Shown piece by piece: positions 1 through 4,859 of a DNA stretch of 6,107 bases. Position 1 is the first letter of the stretch. Every line of letters begins with the position of its first letter. The stretch comes from Spirosoma sp. (GTDB lineage Bacteria; Bacteroidota; Bacteroidia; Cytophagales; Spirosomataceae), in contig JANXVQ010000466.1 of assembly GCA_025351545.1 (NCBI GenBank), positions 1 to 6,107 on the forward strand. The letters run 5' to 3'. The position numbers and the translations under genes were made by a program. The notes under the pieces were generated by a model that did no database searches, had not been told where the DNA came from, and saw only the letters and a program-made list of their open reading frames with translations.

Positions 1-1
1 G

Positions 2-136
2 ATTGAACCCGCCTGCGAGAGCGAGAATAGTTATATTCCTACCCACACCCGCATTACCATGCGCCGGGATGGCGAAGCAGTCCTCGAAAACGGAGGCTGG
101 CGAGTGAAGACTAAAGCATTGATCCGGTATGAATAG
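2..136 (+). CDS. C-terminal end of an unrecognised protein (5' partial)
   Basis: An open frame runs from the first bases of the window to a TAG stop at 134-136 and gives 44 residues, ending in GGWRVKTKALIRYE. The start lies upstream of the window. I do not recognise the family: the fragment is mixed charged and polar, with no membrane segment and no catalytic motif. It is read as real coding sequence because the frame is open throughout and the next gene follows on the same strand at once. An ATG at 129 overlaps its stop (ATGAATAG), while the preferred start of the next gene is 55 bases downstream. The two are therefore probably cotranscribed. The product could be anything from a secreted to a cytoplasmic protein; only the tail is visible. 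Confidence 0.6.
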   Translation: MEPACESENSYIPTHTRITMRRDGEAVLENGGWRVKTKALIRYE

Positions 137-191
137 AGTAACCCATATGTCCTGTTTTCAAGCTCTATCTTATTGGTCTAAAAGCGGAATA

Positions 192-758
192 ATGTCCCGA
201 TTAATCTTAACTCTATTTCTTTTGGGCGGTCTGCTTTATCTGTCCGGCTGTTCCGGTTGTTCGCGGTCGGGTAGTCATCAGACGCACCGGAACAAGCACA
301 ACAGCACCACTCCACCAGCGACAGACACCGCTCAGTTGGCTACCAAACCAACGCTGACTAAAATGGGTGATGGACCAACAGAGGTGGCCATGAAAAAGGA
401 AAACGGCGTGTATAAAGTGCCCGTGACTATTAATGGCAGACGAATGAATTTCATCCTGGATACAGGCGCCAGCCTGATTTCGATCTCATCGATCGAAGCC
501 GAATTTATGATGAAGCAGGGCACGATTACGGAGGCTGATCTGGTGGGGCAATCAAGTTTTCAGGATGCAACCGGCACTATCTCACCGGGGGCAGTTGTTC
601 GGCTCAGGTCAGTGCAAATTGGCGACCGGGTGCTTGAGAATGTACATGCCAACGTGATTGCCAGCGATAAAGCACCCCTATTACTGGGGCAGTCCGCTTT
701 ATCGCAGTTTGGAAAAATTTCAGTGGATTATAAACGTAATGTTGTGACGTTCGACTAA
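192..758 (+). CDS. Retropepsin-like aspartic protease, predicted lipoprotein
   Basis: Predicted membrane-anchored peptidase of the retropepsin-like (clan AA) aspartic protease group. From the ATG at 192 the protein has 188 residues. A lipoprotein signal peptide (MSRLILTLFLLGGLLYLSGC) carries the lipobox LSGC with the lipidated Cys at position 20. A Ser/Thr/Asn-rich spacer of about 45 residues follows, then one protease domain from about 70 to 188. The active-site motif FILDTGAS has its Asp at residue 90. The C-terminal LLLGQSALSQFGKISVDY matches the conserved LLG strand and helix of the family. With one DTGA motif per chain, the enzyme should work as a homodimer, as known for retropepsins. 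The frame is also open to an ATG at 129 (209 residues, overlapping the upstream stop), but that start would bury the signal peptide 21 residues in, so 192 is preferred. The substrate is unknown. The lipobox suggests export and anchoring in the periplasm or outer membrane. Confidence 0.85.
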   Translation: MSRLILTLFLLGGLLYLSGCSGCSRSGSHQTHRNKHNSTTPPATDTAQLATKPTLTKMGDGPTEVAMKKENGVYKVPVTINGRRMNFILDTGASLISISSIEAEFMMKQGTITEADLVGQSSFQDATGTISPGAVVRLRSVQIGDRVLENVHANVIASDKAPLLLGQSALSQFGKISVDYKRNVVTFD

Positions 759-841
759 AATTCGGTGTTTAGCTGTTTGGTTACTATATAAACTGCTGCT
801 CAGGCTTGAGCATACACACCAAATCACGAACTATATACTCT

Positions 842-2260
842 ATGACGGAAACCGAACTGACCGACCGACTGCGCGAAGCCATTGTTCTCAATGGTCCTGA
901 CATCTGGCGGACAAACGGCTATCTTCAGGATGCACAACAGGCGGGACTTTCACTGGCCGATGCGCTGAAACGGGCGAACGAAATAAGTCAGGAAGTTAGC
1001 AATAACAATCTGCTGTTTCAGAATATACAAGCCCGCATTGCCCGGCTGGCCCTGCCGTCGCGCAGTCAGCTAATCGAACAGGATTTACACCAGATTGTGA
1101 ATGCCGCTACTTCTCTGAAACTATCGGCCGATTTTGTCAGAAACCAATGGGTGCCAACCGTATTGAAGCAGTTGGCAGTCGCGTCGAAACCACCGCAACC
1201 CGAATCGGCCGCTGCGCCTGTTCCCCGCCCAATAGTTGAACTGGTCGAGGAGCCTGAAGTTTCGATTGATGACTTAATAAGGAGCGAGCCAGAACCACTT
1301 AAACCAGTCGTTACTCCTGCCGAACCAGCCAGAATTACGGTTCCAGCTTTTGAACCGCCGGTTCCTGTCCCTCCCCCGATAATCACGGTGGAACGACCCG
1401 ATATTCCAACAGGCCCGCCCGAACCTCCGCCCATTGTGCGGTCGTTTACGGCTACACCCGCCCGTGTGAGCAAAGGGCAGCCCGTCACCCTCGCCTGGGA
1501 GGTTGAAAACCTGCTGGCTATAACGATTGATGATTTGGGAGAGGGCTTGTCGCCCGCAAATCGGGGTTGGGTAAAGCCCTTAAAAACAACCGATTACACT
1601 CTTTTCGATGCGAACAATAACCCACTAAGTACCGTCCACGTCGAAGTTATCCAGCCCGACCGGAGTGGTGTTTATGGTGTTTTATTCGCACTGGCGTTGT
1701 TAGCGGTAATTTACTGGTTCATAAAAAGTAACAACTCCAGCGAAAGTTCTCCTAAACCCAGGCACAAAACAGAACAGACAACAAGCTCATCGTCGGTAGA
1801 AAACCCGAGCAGAAAAAGGAACGTAAGCCAGAAAAAACCTAAGGCCGAAAAAAAACCTACTGAAGCAAAAACCAAGCCAACAGAAACCGTCAGCGAGCCA
1901 AAAGTTATCCTATCTGAAAAACCCAAAAAAGCTGATTCGCCGGTAAAGAAGTCAGCGGAAGAAAATACGGCATCGGTTGAACCGAAAACGAAGCCAGCTA
2001 CACCAGCAGACGCCCGTCAGGGAAAATATGAAGAAGCCTTCGGCGATAAACCTTACGATAAAGTAGAACTTGGAGCCGACGAACATGGCTGGCGTCGCGC
2101 CCGTAGTAACGGCCGATGGGGGTACATAAACGAGGCCGACCAGTGGGTTATTCGACCCGAATTTGAAGCCGCAACACCCTTCCGGGGCAATACCGCAGCT
2201 GTATTCCTTAACGGTCAGCTCATGACCATCAACCGCTCCGGTGAACAGGTTAAAAAGTAG
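842..2260 (+). CDS. Single-pass membrane protein with Ig-like domain and C-terminal WG repeat
   Basis: This 472-residue protein has no recognised enzymatic domain. Segments in order are: a probably helical N-terminal region (1-112, with an AGLSLADALKRANEI stretch); a Pro/Glu/Val-rich linker (about 117-198); an Ig-like domain (about 199-271, with SFTATPARVSKGQPVTLAWE and a TTDYTLFDANN strand, typical of bacterial Ig-like folds); one transmembrane helix (277-294); a Lys/Ser/Thr/Pro-rich disordered linker (295-400); and a C-terminal WG repeat (about 415-472, core GRWGYINEADQWVIRPEFE with Trp426). WG repeats normally occur in tandem; here one is complete and its neighbour is degenerate, lacking the WG. 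No signal peptide is seen. The frame is open to a TTG at 806, but the ATG at 842 is a better start. WG and Ig folds usually bind ligands or proteins, so a scaffold or receptor role at the inner membrane is an inference. It lies 83 bases after the protease gene on the same strand. Confidence 0.85.
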   Translation: MTETELTDRLREAIVLNGPDIWRTNGYLQDAQQAGLSLADALKRANEISQEVSNNNLLFQNIQARIARLALPSRSQLIEQDLHQIVNAATSLKLSADFVRNQWVPTVLKQLAVASKPPQPESAAAPVPRPIVELVEEPEVSIDDLIRSEPEPLKPVVTPAEPARITVPAFEPPVPVPPPIITVERPDIPTGPPEPPPIVRSFTATPARVSKGQPVTLAWEVENLLAITIDDLGEGLSPANRGWVKPLKTTDYTLFDANNNPLSTVHVEVIQPDRSGVYGVLFALALLAVIYWFIKSNNSSESSPKPRHKTEQTTSSSSVENPSRKRNVSQKKPKAEKKPTEAKTKPTETVSEPKVILSEKPKKADSPVKKSAEENTASVEPKTKPATPADARQGKYEEAFGDKPYDKVELGADEHGWRRARSNGRWGYINEADQWVIRPEFEAATPFRGNTAAVFLNGQLMTINRSGEQVKK

Positions 2261-2302
2261 AAATGTTATAGTATGCTTACCAATTCACTCAGGGACAAGA
2301 AA
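2261..2302. other. Convergent intergenic gap
   Basis: These 42 bases separate the stop codons of two convergent genes, the WG-repeat protein on + and the jelly-roll protein on -. A bidirectional terminator would be expected here, but I see no convincing GC-rich stem followed by a T run on either strand. Termination may be factor-dependent or may occur inside the coding ends. Confidence 0.5.
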
Positions 2303-3160
2303 TTACAAGCCCAGTATGACGCTAAGCTTCTGAAATGATGTCCAGTAAGCGGAGGACGTCAAACCAATACCATTGCCGGAGAACATTTTGAATGGATAGG
2401 GACTACTTCGAATTTCCTGCGCATTAATATAAAAATGTAGGGCATTGTCTCTACGCTGTATACTCAGCCGATTACGGTTTTTCTCGATCGACACCCCCGG
2501 AGAAAAGAAATCGCCGGGCAGGTAATCACTAAATGTTTTTCCGTTAGCCACGCACCTAATTGACACTTCACCTTTCTTATTCATCGTGAAGGAGCAGAAA
2601 TTGAGCGAGTCTTTCACGCCAAATAGCAATCCACCAGCCGGAACCTGCCCTGAATCGGCCAGTACGTCTACTTTTATAGTGAATATACTAGCCGCATTCA
2701 GATTGATGTCGGCCGGTAGTTCGACGGCACTAAACGATACTTGCTGGGTATTTGTATTACGCTTACGAATGTTATAACGGCCTAAGCCAATCTGATAATA
2801 ATAATCACCTTTATTACCTGCTTTCCAGCCGTTACGATTGGTGGCAAAGTCGCCCGTGAAGGCCGGTCGAAAATCGGCCGTTCCCGCTGATAAAGGAGCT
2901 GTTCGAGCAGGAGAGATCGTCTCAACCGGGCTCGTTACGGCTACAGGCTGCTCGGTTGGTGGGGGCGTAGCCTGAGGCACCGGGCTTGCCGGAGCGATAA
3001 CAGATTGGCTTGTGGGTAACCGGACCGTTGATTTAAGTGTCACCATTTGCCATTCGCTGGAGGCCGAATAAACAGCAATTTTCGGGCGTCGCCCTGAAGG
3101 CTGCGCAAAGCTGTTAGCCAGCAGTAGTGTGATAAAGCTAATTGTCAGAAATAAGCGCAT
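2303..3160 (-). CDS. Secreted protein with C-terminal LamG/DUF1080-like jelly-roll domain
   Basis: A 285-residue exported protein. A Sec signal peptide (MRLFLTISFITLLLANSFA, predicted cut before Gln20) is followed by a short basic segment, a Pro/Thr/Val-rich linker (about 48-92) and a C-terminal domain (about 97-283). That domain opens with FTGDFATNRNGWKAG and closes with GNGIGLTSSAYWTSFQKLSV. This pattern, an aromatic DF..NRNGW entry and a late G.GIGL strand, is typical of the concanavalin-like fold of the LamG and DUF1080 (3-keto-disaccharide hydrolase-like) group. No catalytic residues can be assigned, so sugar or protein binding is more likely than hydrolysis; this is inferred from fold only. 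It is the last gene of the minus-strand set, 65 bases after the 376-residue gene. Its first codons (MRLFLT) closely resemble those of that gene (MRLLLT). Confidence 0.85.
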   Translation of the reverse strand: MRLFLTISFITLLLANSFAQPSGRRPKIAVYSASSEWQMVTLKSTVRLPTSQSVIAPASPVPQATPPPTEQPVAVTSPVETISPARTAPLSAGTADFRPAFTGDFATNRNGWKAGNKGDYYYQIGLGRYNIRKRNTNTQQVSFSAVELPADINLNAASIFTIKVDVLADSGQVPAGGLLFGVKDSLNFCSFTMNKKGEVSIRCVANGKTFSDYLPGDFFSPGVSIEKNRNRLSIQRRDNALHFYINAQEIRSSPYPFKMFSGNGIGLTSSAYWTSFQKLSVILGL

Positions 3161-3225
3161 ACGTGTCAGTAATTAAACCTACAAGGCTTTTTAAAAGTTT
3201 ATGGGTTCGTTGCTGTAAGTTCACC
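3161..3225 (-). other. Short intergenic gap inside the minus-strand gene set
   Basis: These 65 bases lie between the stop of the 376-residue gene and the start of the 285-residue gene. They are AT-rich, with a near-palindromic CTTTTTAAAAG at about 3187-3197 but no stem-loop terminator. A TAGGTTTA on the minus strand (3174-3181) resembles the Bacteroidota -7 element, but it sits too close to the start codon and lacks a -33 partner. Continued transcription from upstream is the simplest reading. Confidence 0.4.
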
Positions 3226-4356
3226 TTAAAATGAATACCACACAACAGCCGTTGGTTGTCCGGCCTGAAGACCCGGCCTTAGCCTGACGCTTTGATACCG
3301 ACGAGCCTCTTTCTGGAGCTGACTATTGCTCACTCCCCGGATAAACGTCAGAATCACATCGGCCGCAGCTACTACAAGCGCTCCCCGCGTAGCCAGAAAA
3401 TAGTGTTGGTGGTGGTCATTTGCTGTTTTATAATAAGGCTCGCCAGCGGTCATATTTTTCTGCTGCTCGTATGTAGCGTAGTCATCCTGCGATTTCTGCC
3501 GCTCCATAAATCCATAAACAAGTAAACCGTAGCAGCCTACCGTCAATAACGGCCGCAAGCCTATTTTTGGCTTCGGCATTTGCACAAAAATGTTACCGAT
3601 GCCCGGTGCCACCGCAGATAACAACGCCCAGGCAGGACCAGCGTAACGCATTTTTCGACGTCTTACCGTATCAACAGCAGTTGCCGGAGTTGGTGCAGTT
3701 GGTTGAATCACGGGCTCCGTTTGTGGAGTTGTTGGGCGCGGTGTGGGTGTTGAAACAACAGGTGGCGCCGGTTGGGTTGGAATGGAATCGACGACAAACA
3801 CCGAAGGTCGTCCAGGCTTGGTTGTCTTTGGATGTGGTGTTGGCTTTTGCACCACTGCGGGTTCGTTGGCTGTGGCCGTTGGCTGTGTAACCACTACTGA
3901 TTCTGCTTGGGTGGTTTTTGGAGGGACAGCTTCTGGTTTTGGCCCCGTTGCGATTGGTGTTATAACAGCTGGTTTTGGCACAACTGCTGGCTCCGTTGGT
4001 GTAGGTTTGGCAGATGATACAGGCAACCCGGTTTTAACAAGCACTTTTACCTGGATTTCTTCATTAAGTGAATACCCGTTTGCCAATGCATTCCAAATAA
4101 TACGCCGGTCACTACCAGCCGTAAGCCAACTACCTATATCGCCCCGAACAAACTCGGGCAACATGCGCAGGACACCGCGTGACCGGCTGCGTACCTCAAC
4201 ATAAACAGAATCGCCCGGACGGGTATTAACCAAATCATATCGAATTTCAAGCTGCGATGAGTCGGTTACCTGCATCCGAACGTTGCGAACGCGCTCCTGA
4301 GCCTGACCCGATAAGACCGCAGCTACACAAAGAAAAAAAGTAAGAAGTAAGCGCAT
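3226..4356 (-). CDS. Envelope protein: Ig-like N-terminus, Pro/Thr-rich linker, hydrophobic C-terminal domain
   Basis: A 376-residue protein of unassigned function. A Sec signal peptide (MRLLLTFFLCVAAVLSGQA, predicted cut before Gln20) precedes a beta-rich domain (about 24-110). This has the pattern IRYDL..PGDSVYVEV ... RGDIGSWLTAGSDRRIIWNA, which resembles an Ig-like module seen at the N-terminus of Bacteroidota envelope proteins, including some SUMF1-type ones. A Pro/Thr/Val linker of about 120 residues (111-230) holds a degenerate repeat, [TN]EPAVV[PQ]KP. The C-terminal domain has three hydrophobic segments (about 239-256, 266-283 and 320-339). The first contains SAVAPGIGN, which recalls the SAILPGWGQ-like motif of DUF5683-type small membrane proteins. 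The N-terminus should therefore be periplasmic and the protein membrane-bound through its C-terminus. The gene starts 6 bases after the PKD lipoprotein gene ends, so the two are almost certainly cotranscribed. The family name is uncertain; the coding call is firm. Confidence 0.85.
   Translation of the reverse strand: MRLLLTFFLCVAAVLSGQAQERVRNVRMQVTDSSQLEIRYDLVNTRPGDSVYVEVRSRSRGVLRMLPEFVRGDIGSWLTAGSDRRIIWNALANGYSLNEEIQVKVLVKTGLPVSSAKPTPTEPAVVPKPAVITPIATGPKPEAVPPKTTQAESVVVTQPTATANEPAVVQKPTPHPKTTKPGRPSVFVVDSIPTQPAPPVVSTPTPRPTTPQTEPVIQPTAPTPATAVDTVRRRKMRYAGPAWALLSAVAPGIGNIFVQMPKPKIGLRPLLTVGCYGLLVYGFMERQKSQDDYATYEQQKNMTAGEPYYKTANDHHQHYFLATRGALVVAAADVILTFIRGVSNSQLQKEARRYQSVRLRPGLQAGQPTAVVWYSF
3845..3870 (-). 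repeat. Degenerate repeat unit in Pro/Thr-rich linker (copy 2)
   Basis: Read on the minus strand this encodes the NEPAVVQKP stretch of the 376-residue protein. It is an imperfect direct copy of the segment at 3974-4000, which encodes TEPAVVPKP. Both copies keep the reading frame. The likely origin is local duplication followed by drift within a low-complexity linker. Confidence 0.5.
3974..4000 (-). repeat. Degenerate repeat unit in Pro/Thr-rich linker (copy 1)
   Basis: This encodes TEPAVVPKP on the minus strand and pairs with the copy at 3845-3870. The spacing is about 129 bases, or 43 codons. It is a protein-level linker repeat and not a mobile or regulatory repeat. Confidence 0.5.
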
Positions 4357-4362
4357 AGTGAA

Positions 4363-4698
4363 TTAGTTGCTGACGGTAATCTGCCGGGTGGTTGTAAATT
4401 TATCATCGCACAAATTGGCGAGCACAAGCGTAATGGTGTACGTACCCGCTTTGTCGTAGTTGTAGGTTACTCGTGTGCCAACGCGATTTTTTCCTTTACC
4501 GTCGCCGGGGTCCCAGCCAACAACGCCAATGTCGCCCTGTGGATTGTCAAGAAAAAACGTAACGTCCAACTGTCCAACCGTATAGCCGATCTCAGCGGAG
4601 GGTTTAACACAGACCGGAAAGTTTTTTTTTGACAGATCGAAGGGTTCGCAGGCCATTGTAGCCAGTAGAATCAATAGACAGATAGATCGTTTTAACAT
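4363..4698 (-). CDS. Small PKD-domain lipoprotein
   Basis: A 111-residue predicted lipoprotein. The N-terminus MLKRSICLLILLATMAC is a short basic and hydrophobic signal ending in a Cys at 17. The TMAC box is weaker than a classical LAGC. The rest is one PKD domain (about 35-109) with the family hallmarks GWDPGDG (61-67) and YDKAGTYTITLVLAN (81-95). PKD domains are extracellular Ig-like folds that usually mediate protein or polysaccharide contacts and have no catalysis. Cys30 and Cys97 could form a disulfide across the domain after export, which is an inference. It is the first gene of the minus-strand set and ends 6 bases before the start of the 376-residue gene. Proteins this small with a single PKD domain probably act as accessory subunits. 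Confidence 0.85.
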   Translation of the reverse strand: MLKRSICLLILLATMACEPFDLSKKNFPVCVKPSAEIGYTVGQLDVTFFLDNPQGDIGVVGWDPGDGKGKNRVGTRVTYNYDKAGTYTITLVLANLCDDKFTTTRQITVSN

Positions 4699-4859
4699 AA
4701 TGAGTCAGATGAGACGTAACAAAGTAAGCAATACTTAGGTAACGAAAGAGAGTCTTACAGACGAAAACCATTTCTCGCATTCATTTCGGCACTAGTCGAA
4801 TACCAACATTTTTTGTAAATTTAGAGAGCCCGATAATACATTAACTCACCAACTGACCC
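4699..4859. other. Divergent intergenic region between the PKD lipoprotein and PAS sensor genes
   Basis: This is the longest non-coding stretch in the window (161 bases) and must hold promoters for both directions. It is AT-rich, with no tRNA, riboswitch-like structure or strong inverted repeat that I could see. On the minus side, CAAAGTAA at 4720-4727 reads TTACTTTG on the reverse strand, one mismatch from the Bacteroidota -7 consensus TAnnTTTG, but no clear -33 element accompanies it. Confidence 0.5.
4816..4823 (+). promoter_or_regulatory. Possible Bacteroidota-type -7 promoter element
   Basis: TAAATTTA matches the Bacteroidota -7 consensus TAnnTTTG at all fixed positions but the last. It lies 36 bases before the ATG at 4860, which leaves a plausible leader of about 30 bases. 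No good TTG-type -33 element is seen at the expected spacing, so this is a weak candidate. Confidence 0.25.

Noticed and set aside
806..841. TTG start for the WG/Ig protein, adding 12 residues
   Set aside because: The extension adds no domain or signal peptide, and an ATG in frame at 842 begins the helical region directly.
1066..1488. Open frame of 140 codons on the - strand inside the WG/Ig gene
   Set aside because: It is a Gly/Ser/Thr-rich shadow of the proline-rich linker and Ig region, with no plausible start context or domain.
1711..1926. Hydrophobic open frame of 71 codons on the - strand
   Set aside because: The Phe/Leu-rich translation is the complement of the lysine/glutamate-rich linker; it is a composition artefact and not a membrane protein gene.
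3174..3181. TAGGTTTA on the minus strand as a promoter for the jelly-roll gene
   Set aside because: It would leave a leader of only a few bases and has no -33 element; cotranscription with the upstream genes is simpler.
3567..3890. Open frame of 107 codons on the + strand
   Set aside because: It overlaps the 376-residue gene in antisense and has no recognisable domain.
3743..4204. Long open frame (153 codons) on the + strand opposite the 376-residue gene
   Set aside because: It lies antisense to the Pro/Thr-rich linker. Its Gly/Val/Thr-rich translation is what the complement of Pro/Thr/Ala codons produces, and it has no independent domain.
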